Source: Acanthamoeba sp. SK_2022b (taxonomy: Eukaryota; Discosea; Longamoebia; Acanthamoebidae). Taken from it: DNA of 64,000 bases. A program made the position numbers and the translations under genes. The notes beneath the pieces are model-generated. The model saw only the letters and a program-made list of their open reading frames with translations, was not told the DNA's origin and searched no databases. The first letter of the stretch is position 1. Each line of letters begins with the position of its first letter. Positions 1 through 10,522 of the stretch are shown piece by piece. The DNA lies in NCBI GenBank assembly GCA_027943245.1, contig JANDJZ010000234.1, positions 1 through 64,000 on the forward strand, written 5' to 3'.

Positions 1-433
1 CTCGATTTCTTTCCAATCGCCCTTGTACTGCTCCGGCATGCCAAGGGTTGACATGCTGCGCTCTGAGTTCACATTGATGAATTGCAGGAGCGTCGTAAGC
101 AAAAAAACAAGAAAATCAAATCAAGCAAGATATGCCTCGATGATTTTAAAGCCAATGCAGGACCCCGATTCAAATTTGCTGATTTGTTGTTGTATGATTC
201 CTAATTGAGAAGAGCGATTAATCGAATTGGGTACCTCGGCCCTCGCTCATCCTCTTCTTCTTGCGTTGAGCCTTGCCCGTCAGGAGGCTGTGGAGAGGCG
301 TTGTATCCTCGCCGCTGCCTGCGTCGGAAAATGAGGCATCGACGTCGCTTGCGAAGAGCCCTGCCGGAGAGCCCACCCGGAAGTCACTCCCGTTGATGGA
401 GTAATCCGAGCTTGAGGAGGGGTGGTGGCTCAT
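1..433 (-). CDS. hypothetical protein, 3' end beyond window (partial)
   Basis: Two exons on the minus strand fit together. Exon 1 spans 433 to 235, starting at an ATG followed by SHHPSSSS. It is rich in Ser, Asp and Gly, then has a basic stretch (KAQRKKKRMSEGR), and ends at a G|GTACCC donor. Exon 2 runs from 62 to the window edge after a CAG acceptor and keeps the frame, reading ERSMSTLGMPEQYKGDWKE. The start is uncertain, because the same frame is open upstream to 613 with another ATG. No domain is recognised. The KKKR run could be a nuclear signal, but that is a guess. The gene continues outside the window, so neither length nor function can be given. Confidence 0.5.
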
Positions 434-705
434 CCTCTTCGTCCTCACTCGCACACACGAGATGGAAGAGAGATGCAGAGAATAACGCAACCAGGTGCCT
501 CGCGTCGAATAAGCAACGGAAAAACCTGGCAGGCAGGAAATAATGAGCAATATATTCTCTTGCTTGTGTTTGGCGGAAACGCTGGCCTGATTGATTTCCC
601 ATTGGTTGATCATACACTCACAACGAATCCTGGAAAAATTCCCGTTTCGAGAACAGAGTTCGGCCCAGCAAGCGGTGGCCAGAGCAGCGCTGCCTCTTCG
701 CTGGC

Positions 706-1571
706 CTAAGACGTCGGACGGCGCCAGAGCTCATCTGCAGGCATGACGTGGAAATGGCCATCGTAGTCGACGTATGTTCGGTCCATCTCGTTGATCTCCA
801 TGTGGAAGTACGTCTTGAAGGCCTGCGCAAACTTGCGGACAAACACGCACTTGAAGGTGACCGACGTCGGTGCTCGCGGCTCGCCCTCCAAGCCGACCGC
901 CTCCTTCACGAACATGTCCGTTTCGTTGTCCTTGGCCGGGCCCAGGCGCAGCAGTCGAAAGGGCTCCAGTCTGATGAAGTCGATGTCGCTCACCTTCTCG
1001 TCGAGGAACTGCCTGAGTCTGGCCACCAGCGCACTGCACTCGCTCTCCGTCGTCTGAATCACGATCTCATCTGTGTACTTGCAAGCAACCTAAAAACACA
1101 GCCCAACGCTTAGTCGATAACAACGGAGGAAGGGCGGGAAGAAGGAGGGCAACCTGGTCGACATCCACAACGTTGTGGCTCATTAGCAGGTTGTAGATTC
1201 GATCGTTGAGCGCGTGGTAGATCTTCGACTGCGCCTGGTGGTTGATCTTGCCCATCACCGCTGCACGAAATCGCTTGCTGTTGAGGAGCGCCTGGTAGCT
1301 CGTGTAGCGGCTCAGAAACTCCACCCAGTTCTGTAGAAGGCCCAACGCAAAGCATTACGGCCACGAGCGGCGTGAGCACTCGCGCGTGTGAAGCGTGCGG
1401 GCCGGGAAGACATGCGTGCCTTTGTCCCAAACACCAAGTGCGGGTCGTAGTAGCGAAGGGAGTTGAAGTTGGCCGACGTGAAGTCCAAGGAGACGTAGTA
1501 CTTGCCCGAGTTCTCAATCTTGTACAAGTTCTCTGTGGCTCCACTATTAAAGTGCGCACCAATCATCACAC

Positions 1572-1661
<90 letters not shown>

Positions 1662-2682
1662 AGAGAGAGAAACTGTGAGCGACAGTGTAGATGATACGAG
1701 GGTCTAGGCGAGGAGGACAGTACCGCTCGGGAGCCGAGTTCTTGATGTCGAATTGCGAGAGGTCGTCAGCAGCAAAGGCCTTGTAGGCCTCCGTGCTGGT
1801 GACGTCGTCAATGATCCGCTGGACCAGCTCGCCGGTGTAGTTCTTCCACTTGGCCACGCTCCCTACGTTTTGACACGGAGCGTCACACGCGTGTGGAAAC
1901 AAAGCACTGCATGGGGCGGGAGAGGTGAAGAGACCTTGGGAGTTGACGGCTTCGAGAAAGAGTTCTAGATTGGTTTGCGAGTGCAGCACCGGCTCGTAGA
2001 GGGCGCAAAAGTACTCGAAGTAGGGGGACTCCAACACTGGCAGGGGCACGGCAAAGTCTATGCAAAATCTGCACAGCAGAAGCAGCAGCAACAACACACG
2101 GCGGCCAAGCTGTGTCACGAAAGAACGAAGCAAAGAACGAAAGCGGCGCGAAGGAAGGAGAGGACGAGACCTGTTGCGAAGTGCGACGGGCAGAGTGGAC
2201 GCTGTGAAAGGTGGGCCCTTGACTCCTCGCGCCTTGCGTGCCCTCTTCTCTTCTTCCTCGCTCTCCTCCTTTTTCTGAGCCCAGTCGACCGGCTTGGAGA
2301 TGCGCAGCGTGTGCTTGGGCCGTCCACCATCTACGGCCACGAGCCCCAGCCTCCTCGCAAAATCGCCCAGCAAGCGCTTCTCGAGCGCGTTCAGGTCGCC
2401 GCCCATGAACAGTTCCTTTGCGTTCTTCGCGCCATCTTTGGCAAGCGCAAACTGTTCGATTTTCTTGCGGTTGTCCTCCACCACGCTGCGATAATCGTTG
2501 TCCCTTCGTCTGTTCTTCTTCTTCTTCTTGCCCTCTCCATCTCCTGTCTGCGCGCCACGAGTGGTTGCGGGATGATTTGCCGGCTCTTCCCCTTCGCCCA
2601 GCAAAGAAAACATGTTGCCACCACTCGCGGCGGCAGCTTGGCGGCGTCTCCTCTCCTTCCTCTTGTGGTTCTTGGACGACAT
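706..2682 (-). CDS. uncharacterised conserved protein, six exons, 484 aa
   Basis: Six exons with consistent phases: 2682-2171, 2068-1935, 1862-1724, 1543-1435, 1330-1154 and 1089-706. The start is the ATG of MSSKNHKRKERRR; an in-frame ATG 12 codons upstream is possible. The N-terminal ~110 residues are lysine/arginine rich with KKKKKNRRR runs. The folded part has an aromatic-rich block around LESPYFEYF, a motif YVSLDFTSANFNSLRYYDP, a block NSKRFRAAVMGKINHQAQ, and a C-terminal part with VEFL/TFKC/DRTYVDYDG elements. I do not recognise a named family with certainty. The pattern of an acidic-aromatic motif followed by a conserved basic helix reminds me of uncharacterised proteins found in large DNA viruses and protists, but this is only an impression. 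A 74-bp AC tract and an AG tract sit in intron 3. The neighbour NOG1 is divergent. Confidence 0.75.
1573..1670. repeat. (AC)n followed by (AG)n microsatellite
   Basis: About 37 AC units run directly into an AG/GA tract. It lies within the intron between exons 3 and 4 of the uncharacterised minus-strand gene, so the pre-mRNA carries (CT)n then (GT)n close to the donor side. Confidence 0.95.
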
Positions 2683-3189
2683 GCCTCCCACTAGATCCAA
2701 AGTGGCAACAAAATTCACTCGGCTGAATTATTTATTACGAGAAAACAAACAGAACCAAAATCGGCGTGGGGCACAGACGCCGTTTGTGCTGGCCGCACGG
2801 AGCACGTGAGAGTTTCTCAGTGTTCGCGTTGCTCACTGCCCATCCCCTCCATCCACAGCAACAATCTCTGGCTTGTTGCGGTTGGTTCCTTGACAACACT
2901 CGCCGCCTGGTCTGAAGTATTATGGGACGCGATGCAAGAAAATTTCGTGATAAATGTCCAGAGGGCAGCCAAGTTTCTTTTTTTCTTTGTTCTCCGCTCC
3001 GTCAGATTCGTGAGGCCGCATCTCTCCCTCTTCTCCACCCATCTTTCGGCCCACTCCCGTGGTCGTTAGATTCGTTTCGTTCTCAAAAAACACAGCATCT
3101 GCATCTACGCCGACCTCGTCGCGTTAATCTATTTGCGAGCTAATTCATCATCAATATCGTAGCGATTCTTGACATAGTAATATTGGAGA
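2683..3189. other. divergent intergenic region
   Basis: 507 bp between the minus-strand gene (start 2682) and NOG1 (start 3190). It is AT-richer than the genes and has several short A and T runs. I see no tRNA, no clear TATA box and no ORF that looks coding. It presumably contains both promoters. Confidence 0.5.
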
Positions 3190-5534
3190 ATGGTGCTCTA
3201 CAACTTCAAGCAGATCCAGTCCGTGCCTACGGGCCAGGATTTCATCGATATCGCCCTCTCGAAGACGCAGCGGAAGACCCCGACGGTGGTGCACAAGCAC
3301 TATGCCATCGCGAGGATCCGCCAGTTCTACATGAAGAAGGTCAAGTTCACCCAGCAGACCTACCATGACAGGCTCACCCAGATCCTCGAAGATTTCCCAG
3401 TGCTGGATGTACGATTTTTCATCTTCTTGATTTCCTCCATTGCCTCAACTCCTTCCGTTTGTACCTGATGCCTCTTGCAAGATATTAACTCATTTCCTTG
3501 GTCATATACAGGACATCCATCCGTTCTATGCTGATTTGATCAACGTCCTGTACGACAGGGACCACTACAAGCTTGCGCTTGGTCAGCTTAACATCGCCCG
3601 CCACCTCATTGACAACTTGTCGAAGGACTATGTTCGTCTCCTTAAGTTCGGTGACTCTCTGTACCGATGCAAGCAGCTCAAGAGGGCCGCTCTCGGAAGG
3701 TGCTCCTCTTGCCTGATGCTTCATTCAATCTCGAAATTTACCGTTTAATTGTATCTTACTAAGCTTCATACGCTACGTTCAGAATGTGTACCCTCATGAA
3801 GAAGCAGGGTCCTTCTCTGGCCTATCTCGAGCAAGTGAGGCAGCATTTGGCTCGTCTGCCCTCCATTGATCCCAACACCAGGTAACAAAAATGCGTTCAT
3901 ATATCCTCAATGTATTGCGTTCTTACGCGTCTTTGCAGGTCCATGATCCTTTGCGGCTATCCCAACGTGGGTAAGTCCTCCTTCATGAACAAGCTCACTC
4001 GCGCCGACGTCGACGTGCAGCCCTACGCCTTCACCACCAAGTCGCTTTTCGTGGGCCACACCGACCACGAGTACATGCGCTTCCAGGTGTGTCTTTCTTC
4101 CTCCCTTTTTGTTTATTTGATTAATAAAAAAATAATACCAAAAATAATTCAAAAATTTCTGTATTATTGGTTGCATAACAAAAAGAGAAAAAGAAAAAGA
4201 AAAAGAAGAAGCGAAGGCTCACATTTTCGGGTTTGTGAGTACAGGTCCTGGATACGCCCGGTATCTTGGATCATCCCCTCGAGGAGAGGAACACCATTGA
4301 AATGCTCTCGATCACGGCCCTGGCCCACTTGCGGGCTGCCATCATCTTCGTCATCGATATCTCGGAGCAGTGCAGCTACTCCATCGAGGACCAGGTCAAG
4401 CTCTTCAACTCCATCAAGCCCCTCTTCACCAACAAGCCCCTCGTCGTTGCCCTCAACAAGATCGACGTCATCACCCTCGACAACCTGCGCGAGGATGCCA
4501 AGGCCCTTCTTCGCGAGCTCGAGACCCAGAACAACGTCTACCTCATCCCCATGTCGACCCTCACCGAGGAGGGCGTCATGAAGGTCAAGGAGTTCGCCTG
4601 CCAGAAGCTGCTTGACCAGCGCATCGATCAGAAGCTGGCCACCGTGAAGCAGGACGACGTTCTCCGCCGACTCCACGTCGCCGTTCCCCTTCCCAGGGAC
4701 AGCCGGCAGAGGAAGCCCGTCATCCCCAAGTCCGTGGTCCAGAAGCGCCAGCTCAAGAAGGAGGGCGCCGAGGAGATGGAGCGCGAGGTGACCTCCAACG
4801 CCGTCGACCTCATACACAAGAACAGGTGGCTCCTCGCCGACGACCCCGACTGGGACCCCACCGTGTTTGGACCCGACCTGAGGAACCAGTTCATGCTGGC
4901 CAACGACGAGTGGAAGTTCGACAGCATTCCCGAGATCATGAACGGCATGAACGTGTTCGACTACATCGATCCCGACATCCTGGTCAAGCTGCGACAGCTG
5001 GAGAAGGAGGAGGAGGAGCGACTGGAGAACGAGGCGGGCGAGATGGAGGAGGAGCAGCCCTTCCGCTTGACCGAAGCCGAGATCAACCTCCTGAAGGAGC
5101 TGAGGAACAAGGATGCCCTCACCCGCATGGAGCACGCCCTCAACAAGGGCAACAAGTCTCGACCCACGCTCCCCCAGGCGTCCAGAACCGGCCGGTTGCA
5201 ACTCGGCGCGTTCGAGGACCACCTGAGGGACATGGGCATCAACCCGAGCGCTGCCGTGGACCGAGCGCGCAGCTTGAGCCGGGGCAGGAAGAGGTCGCGC
5301 TCCGAGAGCCCGTCGGTGGAGCGGTCCAAGTCGCGAGGCAGGAGCAAGACCCCGCAGGAGGAGGGTCTGCGAGACAAGCGACAGAAGATGGAGGTCGAGA
5401 TCAAGGCCAAGAAGGCGCAGAGGACCATGAACAAGGACGGACGAATGGGAGAGGCCGACAGACACATCTACAACCTCAAGCCCAAGCACCTCTACGCCGG
5501 CAAGCGCGGCAACGGCAAGACCGACAGGAGGTAG
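3190..5534 (+). CDS. NOG1: nucleolar GTP-binding protein 1 (NOG1), 647 aa
   Basis: NOG1 is an Obg/TRAFAC GTPase of the nucleolus needed for 60S ribosomal subunit assembly. Five exons join in frame: 3190-3408, 3512-3699, 3783-3881, 3939-4086 and 4245-5534. The N-terminal helical domain starts [18 protein letters not shown], as in the family. The G domain shows G1 GYPNVGKSS (about residue 170), a switch region [20 protein letters not shown]3 DTPG, the family-diagnostic [11 protein letters not shown], and G4 NKID. The C-terminus is charged, with [17 protein letters not shown] repeats, and ends in a basic tail ending TDRR, as expected for the NOG1 C-terminal region. The length matches the 630-670 aa usual for the family. 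All introns are GT-AG and short. Upstream is the divergent uncharacterised gene; RRN3 follows on the same strand. Confidence 0.97.
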
Positions 5535-5827
5535 AAGAGGAGGTGTGTTTTCGTACGCGTCACAAAGAAATTCTTTTTTGTCCAATCTGGTTTTCGCACT
5601 ATTTTCAAATTGAATTTCAATTGTAATTTCTTCTCCGAATGCAAAAAAGTCGAGAAACAACCTGGAAGCCACTTGGCCTTTTATGAACTCCGCTGTCCCC
5701 AGATCAGTATTCCATCTTTTCCACAAGGAGGAGACATCTCCTCCATAAAACAAGTCCGCACCCTTAAATCTCTTCAAATTCAGCCCGTGTACACGAGCTC
5801 TCGACCAACCCACAGCGCCTTTGCAAA

Positions 5828-8800
5828 ATGATGAAAACAGCACGACAGACAGTCGTCAATTCGCCAGCCCATCAGCCAATTACTCCCATTAATGGTTCAA
5901 CGGAGCAGTATGCAAAACTTGTGCAGGCTGCCCTTGTTGGATTGACGAAGGTAGCGTTTTCAAGGAGTGCCTCGGAGATGCTTTCTTAGCCCAATCTCGA
6001 TTTCCAGTGACTAACGAATTTGCCATGCTCAGGGCGATCAGCGCGGCTACAACTTTGTTATCCAGAGCATGTGTCCTGGACTCCGAAGTACAGAGAAAAT
6101 TGATCGACCCCTTACCATTCCGCTTGTTTGGCTGCAGGCCCTTACTCAGGTACTGTGCTCAGCTCCTGCTCAGGATCCAAACGTTTGCATCCTGCTCACG
6201 AACTCTTTGCCTCGTCTGCTGCAGTCTGCATCCCTCATTAAGCCACAAAATTGTGAGGCCCTACTCAATGTTTTACGCGCCTTCGATTGGGCCGCTGACA
6301 AGGTGCGCGACATTCACTGAGCTCTTCACGAACGAACAAATTTGGCACTTACTCAAGCAATCACTATCTCTTCTAGGATATCGTATCGGCCTATGTCAAC
6401 CTCCTACTCAACTTGATCTCCTCCGACGTGTGCCACCTCGCTCCTTCTTTTCAGATGATCGCGCGAAACTTCCTTCCACGAAAGAGCCACAACTCTCTCG
6501 GTACGCACCACCACGCTACATTTTTCGTTCTTCTTCTCTCCTCTCGGTTCGAGTGCTAGTGTATTGGAGTCTGTCCGAAGTGATCTTGCTGCGTTGAAGT
6601 AGCTCTTCCCACAGCCTTCTCTCGACGTCTGATCGTCGAAAGGCGAGACGAGTGAGAGCGGGGTTTGTGTGGACCTGTTACGAGTAGCGAGGGATTGGGT
6701 GGCCGTATCTCTTTTTATCCGTTCTCTTCCTCCACCGTAAAGCGCGTGCATGAACAGAGTGAGCTCTAGGGGTTCTCAATCGAGTAGATAGCTCCATCAC
6801 ACAACTACTCGTCCACGGCAGATTGCCACTGCCAGCACTTGCTGCAAGGACCGTGTCTCAACACGATTGATGCCGCACAATCGGCTCTCTCGGCGTTGGG
6901 CTCGGTGTTTCCTGCGCAACGTGTGTCGCACACACACACCACAAGGAAGGACAAAGTGGGGTGAGGTCACACTGACCACCTCCGATCTGCGCGAAAGGCG
7001 GCCGCGAGTTAGTAGCGCGAGGCGAACACTCCCCGCTGAATGTTCTCGTATGTATTCCCACCATCGTCGTTGCCCTCGTTCGTCCGCCTCGCCTCGCGTC
7101 GTCCCTCTGGCAGGGGTGGCGTGAGGCGTGTGCGGGCGATCGATGGTTGACCTGGTGGATGCATTCTTCGCCCGCGGCAGCAAAGCCTTGATCGGTGATA
7201 CGTTCAGCTTTGCGCGCGGAATAAACTCGGACTCGAGTTCGATCGGGCGCGGCACGACACACATGGCCTTCGGCTCTCCGCTCTTGTCCTCCTCCAGAGC
7301 CCCCTCCCACCAGCCTCACAAGCTGGTGGGGATGGCGCTGTGGAGGAGATGAGGAACGGAGGGAGAAGGCCTGGTATCTGCCCGCCCCATGCGATTGCTC
7401 ATCCTTCATCCTTCGTTACACAACACTCCCGCCACTATTGCGCGCTCCCCTCGGTCTCGTCTCGCCGCTCTTGTTCGCTCGTGAATCTTCACAGCATCAC
7501 ATCACATCACCGACAAGCTCGGTCTGTGAGTTAGTTGGGGCACTTGGTTGCGTGTGTGAGTGAGAGCAAAACATCATCGTCATTATCGGCTGGGTAGGGC
7601 GTGAGGTCGGCGAGTTCGGACACCGCGATCGTTTCCCCAACTTTTCTGCCCCCCCCCCCTCCGATCCCTTTGCTTTGGCCGTTGTGGCTCACCATCTCTC
7701 CTATTGCAGAGGGCGAGAAGTACGACCTGATCGCCACCGAGCAGGTCGCCAAGCACCTCCATCAGACCATCTCTCTCATCCTGGTACAAACCTCTCCTTT
7801 AAATCTTTCCTCTCTCTCTCTCTCTCTCGTCCCGCGACATGGCCCTCGCTGTGATGACAACATTTTGCACTTCCTATCGAACGCCACAAGGTGTGATGAA
7901 GGATTTCTCAGATGAACGTCTGAAGCCTGCGGTTCATGTCTTTCTATTCTCTCTCTCTCTCTCTTTCGCTCTTCTCTATTCGGTCGCTCACGCTTTCCAC
8001 CACCAATCGCAAACGATCAGGACTTGGTGCCGAGCAGCACGTCGGTCCTGCTGGACATCCTGGAGCACAACTTCCCGCACAAGCGTCTCGATGTCGAGAC
8101 CCACCGGTGCTACCTCTCCAACATCCTGCAGGTGGCGTCCTACTGCGAGGCGCTCAAGTCGTCCATGCTCGGCCTGGCCATCAAGAACATCCTCCAAATC
8201 GACGTCGAGATCAAGATCGAAGTGCTCGAGGAGGAGGACGAGGACGAGATCTTTGACATGGAGATGACCGAACACGCGGCCGACATGGCCACCAAGCTCG
8301 ACGCGTTGATGGACATCCTCTTCAGCTTCATCTTCCGCGAGAGCCAGCGAAGCGAGAAGCACCGGGAGCAGATGTTCTTCATGCTCATGCAGCTCTTCGA
8401 TACCTTCATCCTCAAGACCCACAAGTCCAAATACGTGCAGTTCCTTCTCTTCTACGTCTGCGCCATGGACATCAACTACACACACGTACGTTCGCCGCTC
8501 CTCAATCAACATTGCGTCTAGAGTGGAGGGCGCATTTGCTCACAAGCGTTTCCCCATTTGCATGACCCGGCGCAGGCCTTTGTGCGATACCTGCTGGAGA
8601 AGGTGATGGACGTGAGCAACCACCCGCTCACGCGAAGCACGTGTGCGGCCTATCTCGGGTCCTTCCTGGCCCGATCCACGCTCGTCCCCACACAACTCGT
8701 CCAAGAGTCGCTGCAGAGTGCGCCCCCCCCCCGCCTCTCGCAAACACTGGAAAGAAATGCACGACCCCGCGGCGGAGTGCTGATCGTTTATACGCTGGTG

Positions 8801-9816
8801 TGTCGACACTTGTCTCTTTCGTGGCCACGACAGTCATGAGCCGATGGGCGCTGCAGTACGGCACGCAGAACCGAGACACCATGCCCGATGCCGAAGTCCA
8901 CGGCCTCTTCTATTCCGTGTGCCAGGCCATCTTCTACGTCGTCTGCTTCAAATACCAACAGCTCTCCCTCCGCGCACCCGTACGTCATGCCCCCCCCCCC
9001 AAAATCGCGTGGCCGCCCTTTCGATTCGGAGCCCCAAGTCGCTCACATGCCGCCATCACATGTCATGTGACACACAAAACAACTCTGCAGGAGGGGGCGG
9101 CGTTCCTCAATGGGCTTGGCCTCGACAGCATCATCCAATCTCGACTCAACCCGCTCCGGCTGTGCGCTGCGACGGTGGTGACCGAATTCCTCAAGATCGC
9201 GGCGGACCTGTGCGGGCTGTTGCCGTCGGCGCGGGCAGTGCTCGAGCGCAACAAGCGGATCGTGCTGGCGACCAAGTCCGTCTTTGGCAACGCCAACCAG
9301 CTCGACTCCTTCTTTCCCTTCGACCCCTACCTCCTCCGCCACTCCTCCAAGCACATCAGCGCCATCTACCAGTCGTGGTCTCCGATCCCGGAGGGCGCCG
9401 GCTCCGCGACGCTGCCGCCATCTTCGCCGGCGCTGACGGTGTCGTCTCCGTCCGTACTCACGCGACCCACCTCTTCCGCCACGTCCTCCGAACCCGCCGC
9501 GCCACCATCCCCGACGGTCTTCCCCCTCAACACGTCCATGTCGGGCCGACAACCGTCGCCCTCGATGCATGTCCCGCTCACCTTCCTCTCGTCGCTGCCC
9601 GGGTCATCCTCGCCCACGCTGGGCGGTCCCGACTCGTACGCCGACACCCCGCCGGACACGCCCAACTACCTCCTGCGACGCGGCAGCATCGGCGGCGAGG
9701 AGCTCATGGGCACGAGCTTCACCGGCTCGCCGGGGGCCGGCATGCTGTCGATGACGCCCGAGAGCGTGAGCAACGACGTGGACTTTTCGTGGAAGTACTC
9801 CTGGGGCGGCAAGTGA
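5828..9816 (+). CDS. RRN3: RNA polymerase I initiation factor RRN3/TIF-IA, 689 aa
   Basis: RRN3 bridges RNA polymerase I to the rDNA promoter factors and is the main growth-controlled switch of rRNA synthesis. Eight exons with matching phases: 5828-5950, 6033-6302, 6377-6500, 7710-7783, 8021-8485, 8576-8717, 8834-8979 and 9091-9816. Recognisable family blocks are IARNFLPRK, a conserved acidic insert EVLEEEDEDEIFDME, YLGSFLARSTLVP, FYSVCQAIFYVVCFKYQQL, SRLNPLRLC with a following VVTEFLKIA helix, and FFPFDPYLLRHSSKHI. The C-terminal ~150 residues are Ser/Pro/Thr rich, with many SP and TP sites that could be phosphorylated. Intron 3 (6501-7709) is about ten times longer than the others and is discussed separately. 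A poly(A) signal follows at 9836. Confidence 0.93.
6798..7330 (-). other. coding-like stretches on the minus strand inside RRN3 intron 3
   Basis: Within the 1.2 kb intron two minus-strand stretches read like protein: about 7316-7153 (EEDKSGEPKAMCVVPRPIE, then SEFIPRAKLNVSPIKALLP) ending at a good CAG|GTCAAC donor, and about 6897-6798 (NTEPNAERADCAASIVLRHG... then stop) after a GCGCAG acceptor. Their phases do not match directly, so a further small exon would be needed. The plus strand is also partly open over both stretches. This may be a nested gene, an alternative exon set, or chance in GC-rich DNA. I cannot decide from sequence alone. Confidence 0.25.
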
Positions 9817-9835
9817 AGCCCCACCCTTCTGCCAC

Positions 9836-9841
9836 AATAAA
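9836..9841 (+). terminator. AATAAA poly(A) signal of RRN3
   Basis: A canonical AATAAA lies 20 nt after the RRN3 stop codon. Confidence 0.6.
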
Positions 9842-10038
9842 CACCGCAAACCTCCTTTGTACAAACCTGGCCCTACATGTACCACACAGACCCCTTGCTG
9901 CAGCAAGCCTGTGTCCCCCCCCCTCGTGGCACCCAGGCCGCCAAGCTTCCGGAATGCGAAGCCTCCCCGATGTCCTGGACAAGCGTGGGTGTTTAATTAA
10001 AAAAAAAGCCCAACCAATCAAATACGAAAAGGTAGATC

Positions 10039-10119
10039 GACATTGGCAGGATTCGAACCTGCGCGGGGAAACCCCACCTCGTTAGCAGCGAGGCACCTTA
10101 ACCACTCGGCCACAATGTC
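10039..10119 (-). tRNA. tRNA-Ser (anticodon GCT)
   Basis: The 81-nt minus-strand sequence folds as a class II tRNA. The acceptor stem GACATTG pairs with CAATGTC. The D arm begins GGCCGAGTGGTTAAGG (A box). The anticodon stem CCTCG/CGAGG encloses loop CTGCTAA with anticodon GCT. A variable arm GGGGTTTCCCC follows, then B box GGTTCGAATCC. No intron is present. It reads AGC/AGU serine codons. Confidence 0.96.
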
Positions 10120-10522
10120 TTGCGTGCATTGCGATCTCTGGCAGGCGCTCTCTGGCTAGGTCCGCTTCCGGATATGTCCCTCCCTCTGCTTCGCCTGCTA
10201 CATCATTGGCCACGGGCACGAAGGGCACTGAGCAAGAAGGTTGGTACGCGATCTTCTTGCCAGAGTGCGTGAGTACCCAGGTAACCGCGATGTGGTTGGT
10301 CAAAATTTGACTTGGTCTGTGGCCAAACGACCAAGGAAAGCCTTCTGCGAAGGACACCGCATAAAACAGCCCGCGCGGACCATTCAAGCCGTTGTACCTA
10401 TTCTTCCACGCAAGCACACACCCACATCTCCCGTCCAAAGCGCCATCGTACTCCTACTCCCTCTCAGCCCTGTCTCCCTACGCCAGGCTTTGTAGTGACA
10501 GCTTCCCACAGACTTCTACACC
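10120..10522. promoter_or_regulatory. tRNA-Ser upstream and EF-hand gene promoter region
   Basis: 403 bp between the 5' end of tRNA-Ser and the ATG at 10523. It must hold the promoter of the EF-hand gene. A CATAAAAC motif at about 10360 could act as a TATA-like element, but I would not rely on it. No ORF here looks coding. Confidence 0.35.

Noticed and set aside
4164..5843. 559-codon minus-strand ORF opposite NOG1
   Set aside because: It is the antisense shadow of a GC3-biased gene; the plus-strand frame is unmistakably NOG1.
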